A DNA stretch of 38,865 bases from an uncultured Bacteroidales bacterium (GTDB lineage: Bacteria > Bacteroidota > Bacteroidia > Bacteroidales > Muribaculaceae). A program made the position numbers and the translations under genes. Below the pieces are notes generated by a model, which saw only the letters and a program-made list of their open reading frames with translations, was not told where the DNA came from and did not search any database. The DNA is taken from positions 1 to 38,865 of the forward strand of contig CANPDU010000033.1 in the NCBI GenBank assembly GCA_947573135.1. The letters run 5' to 3'. Positions 15,598 through 24,063 of the stretch are shown here, piece by piece (position 1 is the stretch's first letter; each line of letters begins with the position of its first letter).

Positions 15598-16977
15598 TTA
15601 ACGGCCGCCTCCAAGAGCCTGATAGAGGTTGATAAATGCACGCGCCTGAGACAGACGGCTTGAAATAAAGGCGGTCTGTGCGCCGAGCAGACTTTGCTGA
15701 GCTGTCAGGACTTCGAGATAGGTTCCGGTGGAGTACTGAAGAAGGTCCTGAGTATATTCGACTGATTTTTCGAGGTTTTTGACCTGTTCGACGAGCAGAC
15801 GCTCTTTTTCGGCGCTTTTCTCATAAACGGTCAGTGCGTCGCTTACCTCTGCCGACGCGTTCAGTATGGCATACTCAAAATTGTTCATAGCCTGTTTCTG
15901 TTGGGCTTTTGTGGCTTCAAGGTTGGCTATGTTCTGTCCGCGGGCGAAGAGTGGCATTGTGAGTGAACCTGCAAGCTGGTAGAACCAGTCGCCCGGATTC
16001 TTGACAAAAGATCCGAGGAGATTAGTGAAGCCGCCGTTAGCTGTAATCGACAGCCCCGGATAGAAAGCGGCTCGAGCGGAGTTGGTAGCGTAATAAGCTA
16101 CGGCAAGAGCCTGTTCAGCTGCCTCAACGTCGGGACGGGAGGCAAGTTCGGCCATGGGAATAGAAGTTCTGACTATCGCCGGTTTCTCGAAATCGAGCGT
16201 AGTGGTTATATTCCAGTTTTGAGGAGATTCGTTAAGAAGCAGAGACATAGTGTTGTTGAGCTGATCGAGCTGAACTTCAAGATCGGTGATCGATGCTTGA
16301 ATGCTGTAATATTGTGCAGTAGACTGAACGACAGCGGCTTCGGTCACTCGGCCGGCGAGTTTTAAGTTTTTCATTACTTCTACACTCTCACCCCAGCTTT
16401 TGGCTGTTGATCTTGAAAGCTCAAGCTGGCTATTGACAGCAGCAATGGCATAATATGTATATGCGACCGATGAGATGATCTGCGAACGTGTCGCACGGGC
16501 ATATGCTTCTCGCATGCGGAAGGCAGCCTCGGCGTTACGCTTACGGTTGAGCGTTTTGGCAAAGATGTCGATTTCCCAGCTTACCTGAGCGGGCAGCTGG
16601 TATGTCCAGTTTATGTCACTGCCGGCATAAGAAGCGCCTGCACCGTTAGGAGCGAGAGCTACGGACGGGAGGTAACTTAAACGAGCGCCTTTCATCTGTG
16701 CATGGGCGATGTCGACGTTAAGACGTGCATTGTTGAGGTCTTTGTTGTTTGTCAGAGCCCGGTTGATGAAATCGACGAGCAGCGGGTCGGTGAATACATC
16801 TTCCCAAAGCAGGTTGCCGAACGCCGCAGAGTCGACCGGGGCTTTCCGGGCCTCAGCGTAGGCGCGTGTGAGCGCCGACGTCTGAGGAGTTTCGTATTTT
16901 TTATATATGTGGCAGCCGGAAAGGATGACGGCAGCGCCGGCAGCCATGGCTACACAAGATAACTGTTTTATTATCAT
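15598..16977 (-). CDS. TolC-like outer-membrane efflux lipoprotein (NodT/OprM type)
   Basis: The 459 aa protein is the outer-membrane channel of a tripartite RND pump. An SPII signal with LSGC places the lipidated Cys at about residue 22, followed by the YKKYETP opening typical of this family. Two OEP repeats (about 60-255 and 270-450) contain long alpha-helical hairpins for the periplasmic tunnel. It begins 15 nt after the RND permease gene, so it is co-transcribed with the permease and adaptor. Substrates, such as bile salts, antibiotics or detergents, cannot be deduced. Confidence 0.92.
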   Translation of the reverse strand: MIIKQLSCVAMAAGAAVILSGCHIYKKYETPQTSALTRAYAEARKAPVDSAAFGNLLWEDVFTDPLLVDFINRALTNNKDLNNARLNVDIAHAQMKGARLSYLPSVALAPNGAGASYAGSDINWTYQLPAQVSWEIDIFAKTLNRKRNAEAAFRMREAYARATRSQIISSVAYTYYAIAAVNSQLELSRSTAKSWGESVEVMKNLKLAGRVTEAAVVQSTAQYYSIQASITDLEVQLDQLNNTMSLLLNESPQNWNITTTLDFEKPAIVRTSIPMAELASRPDVEAAEQALAVAYYATNSARAAFYPGLSITANGGFTNLLGSFVKNPGDWFYQLAGSLTMPLFARGQNIANLEATKAQQKQAMNNFEYAILNASAEVSDALTVYEKSAEKERLLVEQVKNLEKSVEYTQDLLQYSTGTYLEVLTAQQSLLGAQTAFISSRLSQARAFINLYQALGGGR

Positions 16978-16992
16978 TTTTATCTGAGATGA

Positions 16993-19900
16993 TTAGTGGG
17001 TGTACTGTTCAATTTCGGTCTCGATTGTGCCTCCGGCTTCTTCGTCTTTCCAGGTGATCGGTTTGATCTTCTCCTGAATGATTTCGAATACGCAGAAGAG
17101 AGCGGGGACGAAGAATATCTGGAGTATCATACCTATGAGCATACCGCCGACAGAACCTGTGCCGAGCGCGCGGTTACCGTTAGCTCCAACTCCGGTCGAG
17201 AGCATCATAGGGAGAAGACCTATGACCATGGCGAGCGAAGTCATGAGGATAGGACGGAGACGAGCGGCCGCACCGGCAACAGCGGCGTTGAAGATGCTCA
17301 TGCCTGTCTTGCGGCGTTCGAGGGCGAACTCAACGATAAGAATGGCGTTCTTGGCAAGAAGACCGATAAGCATGATGAGTGCGATCTGAAGATATATGTT
17401 GTTGGAGATGCCGAATATGTCAGCAAATATGAACGCACCCATAAGGCCGAACGGCACAGAGAGAATAACCGCCCAGGGGAGAAGATAACTTTCGTACTGA
17501 GCCGAGAGAAGGAGGTAGACGAACAGCAGACATAATCCGAAAATAACGGCTGTCGAGCTGCCTGATGACGAACCGGCTTCCTCACGTGTCATACCGGCGT
17601 ATTCAAAACCGTAGCCCTGAGGCAAAGTCTGTGCAGCTACTCGTTCAATTGCAGCGATGGCGTCACCTGATGAGAAACCGGGGTTAGGGTTACCTGAAAC
17701 GGAGATAGAGTTGAAGAGGTTGAAGCGGTTGAGCAAGTCAGGGCCATAGATGCGTGTCAGTTTGACAAAGTTCTCGATGGAAGCCATTTCTGCGCCGTTG
17801 CGGATCTTGATAGACTTAAGAGTCTCGGGGCTGACACGGCTTTCGGGATTGGCCTGCATCATCACACGGTAGATTTTACCGAAACGGTTGAAGTTGGAGA
17901 CATACATACCGCCATAATAGCCCTGAAGGGTTGAAAGAATGGTTGACGGACTGATGCCGGCCTGCTTACATTTCGCAGCGTCGATGTCGATGAGGTACTG
18001 AGGGAAGGTCGGGTTGAACGTCGTGTAGGCCATCTGTATCTCGGGCTGAGCGTTGAGCTGAGCGAGGAAGGCCTGGACAACCGAGTAGAACTGGTTGATG
18101 TCACCGCCGGTCTTGTCCTGCATCTTGATTTCAAAACCGTTGGTTACAGAGTAACCTGTGATCATAGGCGGAGCGAAGAATACGACACGTCCGTCCTTGA
18201 TCTTTGACGAAAGATAGTAAAGCTGCTTGATAACGTCGTTGACGCTTTCGCCTTTACCGCGTTCGTCCCAGTTTTTAAGTTTGATCATCAGTGTGCCGTA
18301 AGTGGCGCCCTGACCGGCAAGGAATGAGTAGCCGTTGATGGTTTCGCACAGGCGTACGGCAGGAATGCTCATCACGATTTTCTCGAGTTCGTCGAGAACT
18401 TCGGTCGTGCGCTCCTGAGATGTGCCGGCCGGCATGTCGACCATACCGAACATGAAGCCTGTATCTTCGTCGGGAACCATTGCACTCGGAGTGCGAACCA
18501 TAAGCCAGACGAGAATGGCGACAGAAGCAATGACAGTTGCGAATGACGTGATCTTATGACGGCTGCACCAGCTGACGAGTTTTTTATAACGGTCGAGCAT
18601 ACCGCTGTAGCCTTTTTCAAATGCATCGTGGAAGCGTTTGCTGAAAAGGCCGAGGACAGCAAGAAGAGCGACTGCTACGGCGATACAGCTTTCAAGGACG
18701 TTCTCAAAGGTGAACCAGTCTGCGATCATGAAATAGATGGTCGCGCAGAGAAGTAGGATAGTCACAAGCGGAGGGAAGTTGAGGCTGAAGGAACGTTTGT
18801 AGCGTTTAACCACAGCTTCGCCGGCGGCGCTGTAGGCTTTGCCCATGCGTTCGCCGAGTTTTTCCTTGGAGTTGTGAGGCTTGAGGAATATTGCGCAAAG
18901 AGCCGGCGACAGAGTGAGCGCGTTGACAGCCGAGAAGCCGATGGCGATCGCCATTGTCAGACCGAACTGCTGGTAGAATACACCCGCAGTGCCGGGCATG
19001 AATGACACCGGAATGAACACAAGCATCATGACAAGTGTGATCGAGACAAGAGCACCGGCGATTTCATTCATCGCATCGATAGAAGCGCGGCGTGCCGATG
19101 TGTAACCCTGATCAAGCTTGGCGTGGACTGCCTCGACGACCACGATAGCGTCGTCGACCACAATCGCGATGGCAAGTACGAGTGCCGACAGTGTGATAAG
19201 GTTAATAGAGAAGCCGATAAGATTAAGTACAAAGAATGTACCGATCAAAGCGACAGGAATGGCAATTGCAGGGATGATAGTCGAGCGAATGTCGGCGAGG
19301 AATACATATACAACAAGGAACACGAGCACGAATGCCTCGATAAGAGTTCTGATCACATTGTGGATAGAGGCATAGAGGAACTCGTTATTATTCATAGGAA
19401 TGTCAAACTCCAGTCCTTTTGGCAGGTCGCGTTTCAGTTCTTCGACTGTCGAAAGCACGTCGTTGATGATTCGTGTGGCATTTGAACCTGCGGTCTGGAA
19501 CACCATCGCCATTGATGACGGATGTCCGTTGGCTTTGTTGTGGAAACCGTATGTCACGCGGCCGAGTTCGAGTTCGGCAACATCTTTGAGATAGAGAACC
19601 TCGCCTGTATTGCTCGCGCGAATTACTATGTTGCCAAATTCTTCAGGAGTCGTAAGACGTCCGCGATAGCGCATAGTGTACTGGAATGACTGGTCTCCTT
19701 GTTCGCCGAATGCGCCGGGAGCGGCCTCGACGTTCTGCTCGGCAAGCGCTGCCGCAACATCTGAAGGCATCAGATTATACTGAGCCATGACTTCAGGCTT
19801 AAGCCATACTCGCATAGAGTAGTCGGCACCGAATGACATGACGTCGCCGACACCCGAGATACGCTGAAGCACAGGCACGACATTGATCTTCATGTAGTTG

Positions 19901-20367
19901 TCGAGGAACTCCTCGTTGTAGTTGCCGGTTGTGTCGACGAGTGACACGCCTACAAGCATGGAAGTCTGACGTTTCTGGGTCAGAACGCCGACCTGATTTA
20001 CTTCCGACGGGAGAAGGTTTGCGGCTTTAGCCACACGGTTCTGAACGTCGACCGCGGCCATGTCGGGGTCGAAGCCCTGCTCGAATGTCACTGTGATAGT
20101 GGCGGATCCGGTGTTGGTCGCAGTAGATGTGATATATTGCATGCCTTCAGCACCGTTAATCGACTCTTCAAGGGGCGCGATGACAGAGTTGAGCACGGCC
20201 TGGGCATTTGCGCCGTTGTAAGTTGTGGAAACGGAGATCGTAGGAGGTGCTATATCAGGATACTGGGTGATAGGCAGCGATACGAGGCCGATCAGACCCA
20301 ACAGCACGATGAATATCGAAATTACCGTCGACAGCACCGGGCGGTTAATAAATGTATCGAGTTTCAT
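16993..20367 (-). CDS. RND efflux pump inner-membrane transporter (HAE1/AcrB type) with extra membrane hairpin
   Basis: This is the proton-driven exporter of the pump. Its proton-relay residues are present: D405 and D406 in AIVVDDAIVVVE (helix 4), and the helix 10 lysine in LLAKNAILIVEFA. Two porter halves with large periplasmic loops are evident. At 1124 aa it is about 75 residues longer than AcrB (1049 aa). The surplus lies at about residues 515-590, between helices 6 and 7, and contains two extra hydrophobic stretches (about 531-549 and 560-577) with a basic loop. The first gene of the operon ends 43 nt upstream and the outer-membrane gene starts 15 nt downstream. Confidence 0.94.
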   Translation of the reverse strand: MKLDTFINRPVLSTVISIFIVLLGLIGLVSLPITQYPDIAPPTISVSTTYNGANAQAVLNSVIAPLEESINGAEGMQYITSTATNTGSATITVTFEQGFDPDMAAVDVQNRVAKAANLLPSEVNQVGVLTQKRQTSMLVGVSLVDTTGNYNEEFLDNYMKINVVPVLQRISGVGDVMSFGADYSMRVWLKPEVMAQYNLMPSDVAAALAEQNVEAAPGAFGEQGDQSFQYTMRYRGRLTTPEEFGNIVIRASNTGEVLYLKDVAELELGRVTYGFHNKANGHPSSMAMVFQTAGSNATRIINDVLSTVEELKRDLPKGLEFDIPMNNNEFLYASIHNVIRTLIEAFVLVFLVVYVFLADIRSTIIPAIAIPVALIGTFFVLNLIGFSINLITLSALVLAIAIVVDDAIVVVEAVHAKLDQGYTSARRASIDAMNEIAGALVSITLVMMLVFIPVSFMPGTAGVFYQQFGLTMAIAIGFSAVNALTLSPALCAIFLKPHNSKEKLGERMGKAYSAAGEAVVKRYKRSFSLNFPPLVTILLLCATIYFMIADWFTFENVLESCIAVAVALLAVLGLFSKRFHDAFEKGYSGMLDRYKKLVSWCSRHKITSFATVIASVAILVWLMVRTPSAMVPDEDTGFMFGMVDMPAGTSQERTTEVLDELEKIVMSIPAVRLCETINGYSFLAGQGATYGTLMIKLKNWDERGKGESVNDVIKQLYYLSSKIKDGRVVFFAPPMITGYSVTNGFEIKMQDKTGGDINQFYSVVQAFLAQLNAQPEIQMAYTTFNPTFPQYLIDIDAAKCKQAGISPSTILSTLQGYYGGMYVSNFNRFGKIYRVMMQANPESRVSPETLKSIKIRNGAEMASIENFVKLTRIYGPDLLNRFNLFNSISVSGNPNPGFSSGDAIAAIERVAAQTLPQGYGFEYAGMTREEAGSSSGSSTAVIFGLCLLFVYLLLSAQYESYLLPWAVILSVPFGLMGAFIFADIFGISNNIYLQIALIMLIGLLAKNAILIVEFALERRKTGMSIFNAAVAGAAARLRPILMTSLAMVIGLLPMMLSTGVGANGNRALGTGSVGGMLIGMILQIFFVPALFCVFEIIQEKIKPITWKDEEAGGTIETEIEQYTH

Positions 20368-20410
20368 TATCTATTATAATTGAACTGATTGACTAACGAT
20401 TGGATGAAAA

Positions 20411-21577
20411 TTATTGAGCCTTGGCTGCAGTTGAGTCAGTTGTTTTGGCTGTGGGATCGACAGGGTTAACAGGCATGTCACCGCGGACACTGGTTCCGAC
20501 ACCTTCGATTACAATACGGTCGCCCGGTTTTAGGCCTTCGGTCACGACGTACTGTTTTCCGTCGTTGATCGGGAGGATCTTGACCGGAGTAGTTACTGTG
20601 ATGTTGGAATCATTAAGAGTGAACACATATTTGAGATCCTGAAGTTCGAAAGTGGCCTTCTGGGGGATCAGAATAGCATCATGGACGGTAACGGGGATTG
20701 CAACTTGTCCGGTGTTGCCGCTTCTGAGCATTCCCGTCGGGTTGTCGAAAATTGCGCGTACGCTTGCTGATCCGGTGGTGTTGTCAATGACACCGGATAC
20801 AGTTGCGACTTTTCCCGTCAGAGGATAAACTGTGCCGTTGGCAAGTGTGAGCGTTACCGGGGGCAGTGCGGCAATCGCTTCGTCGAGTGATTTTGCTCCG
20901 CCGTCGGTAAGTTCAAGGATGTCTTTTTCGTTGAGTGAGAAATAAGCGTAAACGTCTGAATTGTCACTGACCGTTGTCAGAGGCTGAGCCGACGAGGGTG
21001 ACGCGAGTGATCCTTCGCGGTTGGGGATGGTACCAACCACACCGTCGCTCGGAGAAGTTACGGTCGTATAAGCAAGATTTTTACGGGCAGTTGTCAGTGC
21101 GGCCTGAGCCTGTGAAAGCTGAGCCTTGGCCTGGCTTAGCTGATTGGCAGCCATTTGCCATTCGTATTCACTTATAATGTTTTTGTCAAGGAGATGACGT
21201 TTGTTGCTTTCGGTTAGTTCAGCTGTCGAAACGGCTGTTTTTGCAGAATTGACGGCGGCTTCAGCCTGATCAACGGCAGCCTGATACTGCACCTGGTCAA
21301 TTGTGAAAAGGACCTGTCCCTTGCGGACTTTCTGACCTTCGTCAACATGCACTTTAGTGATAAAACCTGTTACTTGCGGGCGAATGGCAATATCGGTTTT
21401 GCCTTTGATTGTGGCAGGATAGTTGTGGTTGAGTTCGCTGTCTGCGTTTTGTACTGTCAGTACTGCAAGCGAAGGGGCAGTCGCTTGAGTCGCCTGCTGT
21501 TTGTCTCCGCAGGAATGGAGTGAAATGGCGACTGCTGCTAATGACATGCAAGTCAGTTTAGACACTTTAATCTTCAT
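20411..21577 (-). CDS. RND efflux periplasmic adaptor (AcrA/MexA type lipoprotein)
   Basis: The 388 aa membrane-fusion protein links the RND transporter to the outer-membrane channel. An SPII signal with LHSC places the lipidated Cys at about residue 23. Then come the lipoyl-like half motif (GFITKVHVDEGQKVRKGQ, about 70-90), an alpha-helical hairpin rich in Ala and Gln (about 100-165), the second lipoyl half, a beta-barrel and a membrane-proximal domain. It is the first gene of the operon. A TAACTTTG box lies about 70 nt upstream. No adjacent regulator gene is present, so control must come from elsewhere. Confidence 0.93.
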   Translation of the reverse strand: MKIKVSKLTCMSLAAVAISLHSCGDKQQATQATAPSLAVLTVQNADSELNHNYPATIKGKTDIAIRPQVTGFITKVHVDEGQKVRKGQVLFTIDQVQYQAAVDQAEAAVNSAKTAVSTAELTESNKRHLLDKNIISEYEWQMAANQLSQAKAQLSQAQAALTTARKNLAYTTVTSPSDGVVGTIPNREGSLASPSSAQPLTTVSDNSDVYAYFSLNEKDILELTDGGAKSLDEAIAALPPVTLTLANGTVYPLTGKVATVSGVIDNTTGSASVRAIFDNPTGMLRSGNTGQVAIPVTVHDAILIPQKATFELQDLKYVFTLNDSNITVTTPVKILPINDGKQYVVTEGLKPGDRIVIEGVGTSVRGDMPVNPVDPTAKTTDSTAAKAQ

Positions 21578-21643
21578 GTTTAATTGAGTGAAATGTTTTA
21601 TATACTTATACTATGCTATATTTATCTATCTGTTTTAGCGATG

Positions 21644-21651
21644 CAAAGTTA
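21644..21651 (-). promoter_or_regulatory. -7 element of the RND efflux operon
   Basis: The minus strand reads TAACTTTG, a match to TAnnTTTG, giving a leader of about 60 nt before the adaptor ATG at 21577. No -33 TTTG lies at the usual spacing. Confidence 0.6.
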
Positions 21652-21778
21652 GCTAAAAATAGCATGGCGGTTGTAGACTATTAGGACAGGAACTTCGCAG
21701 AAAAGTCGACTGTTGAGCAAAAAAATGCTAAAAAACATATTTTTTTATTTTTTATGCCTGTCATATAGTATTATATAA

Positions 21779-21808
21779 CGAGGAGAAGGCTTTTCAGTCT
21801 TCTCCTCG
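21779..21808 (-). terminator. Hairpin downstream of hpf, probable terminator
   Basis: A perfect 10-bp stem, CGAGGAGAAG (21779-21788) with CTTCTCCTCG (21799-21808), has a 10-nt loop and lies about 27 nt after the hpf stop. The downstream minus-strand sequence is AT-rich (TTATATAATAC) but lacks a pure T run. It may end the rpsU-xerC-hpf unit. Confidence 0.5.
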
Positions 21809-21835
21809 TAGATTAATGACATATAATGTCAGGGA

Positions 21836-22129
21836 TTATTTCTTTTGTTTGAGTTTTTCGAGCTGTCGCTCTGTAGCCTCAAGCGCGAGATCGACGGCTT
21901 CTTCAAAACTATCTGCGATTTTGGTCGCTATTACGTCATCATGCTGAGGAACGGCAAACTTGATGGCCGCTTCCTTATTCATTGACGTCTCGGGTTTAAT
22001 CACTTTGAGGGTTATATCTACCTCTGCGATATTGTCATTGCGTCGTGCAAGTTTGTCGATTTTTTTGTTTATAAATGATTCGAGGCGTTCAGAGATCTCG
22101 AAGTGGATGGCATGAATTCTGATTTCCAT
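21836..22129 (-). CDS. hpf: Ribosome hibernation factor, short HPF/RaiA family
   Basis: The ATG at 22129 gives 97 aa; an upstream ATG at 22156 overlaps the xerC end and adds a segment unlike the family. The protein has the beta-alpha-beta-beta-beta-alpha pattern of HPF/YfiA, opening MEIRIHAIHFEIS, with basic residues in the first helix (INKKIDKLARR) that contact 16S rRNA. It binds in the 30S decoding centre and silences ribosomes in stationary phase. It has no C-terminal dimerisation domain, so it is the short type. It lies 4 nt after the xerC stop. Confidence 0.9.
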   Translation of the reverse strand: MEIRIHAIHFEISERLESFINKKIDKLARRNDNIAEVDITLKVIKPETSMNKEAAIKFAVPQHDDVIATKIADSFEEAVDLALEATERQLEKLKQKK

Positions 22130-22133
22130 AGTT

Positions 22134-23054
22134 TTATCCTCCTGATTTTTGTGCACGTGGATGTGCGAGTTTGTAATTGTTTAAAAGTTCTCTGTATGAC
22201 AGATGTGTATATATCTGTGTTGTAGACAGTGATTGATGTCCCAGCAATTGCTGCACGGCCGTTATGTCGGCACCGTTGTTGAGCATATCGGTGGCGAATG
22301 AGTGACGCAGAACGTGAGGCGAGCATTTTGAAGCGCTTACGCGACCGTCGAGAGTGTCGTGGACGATGGAATATATTTTGCGGCGATAGAGCTGCCGCCC
22401 GTCTTCTCTGACGAAAAAGAATATTGTTTTGTCAGAGCCGATGGCGTCAGCACGCAGGCGACGATAATCTATGATCAGTTTTCTCATTTCTTCACCAAAA
22501 GGTATAATTCTTTCCTTATTACGCTTTCCGAGTACTTTTAGTTCGCCTCGAGAAAGGTTAACGTCGGCATCGAGAAGTTCCATTAGTTCGGAACAACGGA
22601 TCCCTGTAGAATAGAACATGTCGACAATGAGGTGATTGCGTGTTTGGATAAAATCGTTTTGGTCGAAGTCGTCGTTAAGTATTTTTTCGGTTTGTTCAGG
22701 CCTGATGAATGTCGGAAGGCGTTTCGGCATCCTTGCTGCGGTTAGTTCGGCTGCCGGATTGGACAGTAATCCGTGGTGTCGCATCAGAAATTTGTAAAAC
22801 GCACGCAGCGATTGGAGTTTCCGTCTGATAGACCGTGCGGAAATGCCTTCTGAAGACATAAAGGATATCCATAATCTAAGGTCATTGACGGTTACTAATG
22901 CCGGCTTGGGCTTATCAGATGTGCTGCGACATCCGGCCAGAGCTGCAGATGCCGCGAAATCATACCATTGCCGTAGGTCTGTACCATACGACAAAACGGT
23001 GTGATCTGAAAGATTCAGTTCACACCGTAAATATTCTAAAAAGGCATCTATCAT
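22134..23054 (-). CDS. xerC: Tyrosine recombinase XerC/XerD family
   Basis: This 306 aa recombinase is the usual size for chromosome-dimer resolution enzymes acting at dif. An N-terminal SAM-like core-binding domain spans about 1-90 and the catalytic domain about 112-300. All catalytic residues are visible: R153 (TGIRCSE), K177 (LGKRNKE), H247 and R250 (HVLRHSF), H273 (LLGHQ) and nucleophile Y282 (TQIYTH). The position between rpsU and hpf is that of the Bacteroidales housekeeping xerC, and no phage or transposon gene is nearby, which argues against a mobile integrase. A promoter with a near-perfect spacing lies in the rpsU-xerC gap. Confidence 0.92.
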   Translation of the reverse strand: MIDAFLEYLRCELNLSDHTVLSYGTDLRQWYDFAASAALAGCRSTSDKPKPALVTVNDLRLWISFMSSEGISARSIRRKLQSLRAFYKFLMRHHGLLSNPAAELTAARMPKRLPTFIRPEQTEKILNDDFDQNDFIQTRNHLIVDMFYSTGIRCSELMELLDADVNLSRGELKVLGKRNKERIIPFGEEMRKLIIDYRRLRADAIGSDKTIFFFVREDGRQLYRRKIYSIVHDTLDGRVSASKCSPHVLRHSFATDMLNNGADITAVQQLLGHQSLSTTQIYTHLSYRELLNNYKLAHPRAQKSGG

Positions 23055-23097
23055 AGTCCGTTTTTATTTTTGTCTGATTTGTTTCAGACTCACGGAG

Positions 23098-23129
23098 CGA
23101 AGATAGTCAATCCTTTTTATGCTGCCAAA
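23098..23129 (-). promoter_or_regulatory. Internal promoter for xerC-hpf
   Basis: On the minus strand TTTG (23129-23126), a 20-nt spacer and TATCTTCG (23105-23098) match the consensus except for one base in the -7 box. It would give xerC-hpf a supply independent of rpsU. A GTCTGA/TCAGAC hairpin (23072-23089) lies in the resulting leader. Confidence 0.55.
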
Positions 23130-23144
23130 TAAAATAGCGAAAAA

Positions 23145-23336
23145 TTAATCTTCGACTGAGCGGAGTTTCTGAACGTAAACCGCTTTCATCATTTTTTTGC
23201 GGTTTGTTACAGACGGCTTCTGGAATGCCTGACGGCTGCGAAGTTCTTTAACGATGCCGGTTTTTTCAAATTTTCTTTTGAATTTTTTGAGAGCTCTTTC
23301 GATGTTTTCGCCTTCTTTTACTTGTACGATAATCAT
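23145..23336 (-). CDS. rpsU: 30S ribosomal protein S21
   Basis: This 63 aa protein opens MIIVQVKEGENIERALKKFK and continues with the strongly basic helices of bS21, ending in a short acidic tail. bS21 sits near the 3' end of 16S rRNA at the platform of the 30S subunit and influences initiation. Length and sequence fit Bacteroidetes bS21. A consensus promoter precedes it, and xerC-hpf follow in the same direction. Confidence 0.95.
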   Translation of the reverse strand: MIIVQVKEGENIERALKKFKRKFEKTGIVKELRSRQAFQKPSVTNRKKMMKAVYVQKLRSVED

Positions 23337-23388
23337 ATTAGGGTTAAATATTTGAGTTTGTTTATATTCTTTCCTTTGTTTTGCGCGG

Positions 23389-23419
23389 CAAAATTAAGCA
23401 TAGTTTTTCATTTGGCAAA
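23389..23419 (-). promoter_or_regulatory. rpsU promoter
   Basis: The minus strand reads TTTG (23419-23416), a 19-nt spacer and TAATTTTG (23396-23389), an exact consensus match. Initiation near 23384 gives a leader of about 48 nt. Confidence 0.85.
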
Positions 23420-23523
23420 ACTTTTAAGCAACAAAAAGTTCTACTGTCGAAAAAATTATGGCAAAAAATTGCGATGATGTGCTTATTGGAATTTATGGCA
23501 GAATTAATGAAAAAGAATGTGAG

Positions 23524-24051
23524 TTATTTTTCTTCCTGACTGTCGTACCACTTAGAGTACATCAGATAGTTATGGGCGATTTTCTGATTGATTTCGCGAC
23601 TTTGAGCCGGATCGACCATTTTGATAAATTTAGCTGGAGCACCGCCCCACAGTTCGTTGGGCCCGATCTTTGTACGTGACAGCACAACAGCTCCGGCAGC
23701 GACAATGGCGCCTTCTCCGACCTCGGCATCATCCATCACGACAGATCCCATGCCGATAAGAGCGAGATCGTGAATTTTTGCACCGTGGATTGTCACATTA
23801 TGGCCTATTGATACATCATCGCCAATTTCTATTGTTGACTTCTGATAGAGAGTGTGGAGAACTGAGCCGTCCTGAATATTAACCCGGTTGCCGATACGGA
23901 TCGAGTTGACATCGCCGCGCAAAACGGTGTTGAACCAGACGCTGCAACCGTCGCCCATCACGACATCACCGATTATTGTAGCATTTTCTGCGAGAAAGCA
24001 TTCATTGCCGATCTCAGGGGTAAAACCTCTTACTGGTATTATGAGAGCCAT
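23524..24051 (-). CDS. Gamma-carbonic anhydrase-like hexapeptide protein
   Basis: This 175 aa trimeric left-handed beta-helix protein belongs to the YrdA/PaaY/gamma-CA family. Zinc-binding histidine positions are visible in VLHT, IGHNVTIHG, and the supporting RGDVNSIRIG and NIQDGSVLH segments match the family. Some members are true carbonic anhydrases and others have lost or changed activity, so the reaction is uncertain. It follows the aminopeptidase P gene after 12 nt and is probably co-transcribed with it. About 100 nt separate its stop from the rpsU promoter, and no clear terminator is seen there. Confidence 0.88.
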   Translation of the reverse strand: MALIIPVRGFTPEIGNECFLAENATIIGDVVMGDGCSVWFNTVLRGDVNSIRIGNRVNIQDGSVLHTLYQKSTIEIGDDVSIGHNVTIHGAKIHDLALIGMGSVVMDDAEVGEGAIVAAGAVVLSRTKIGPNELWGGAPAKFIKMVDPAQSREINQKIAHNYLMYSKWYDSQEEK

Positions 24052-24063
24052 TGTGTTGTTTGG

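Noticed and set aside
22134-23054. Tyrosine recombinase as the integrase of a mobile element
   Set aside because: Its position between rpsU and hpf, its XerC-like length and the absence of element genes or repeats fit the housekeeping recombinase.
23072-23089. GTCTGA/TCAGAC hairpin as terminator of rpsU
   Set aside because: On the minus strand it is followed by A residues rather than T residues, so it does not look like a rho-independent terminator.
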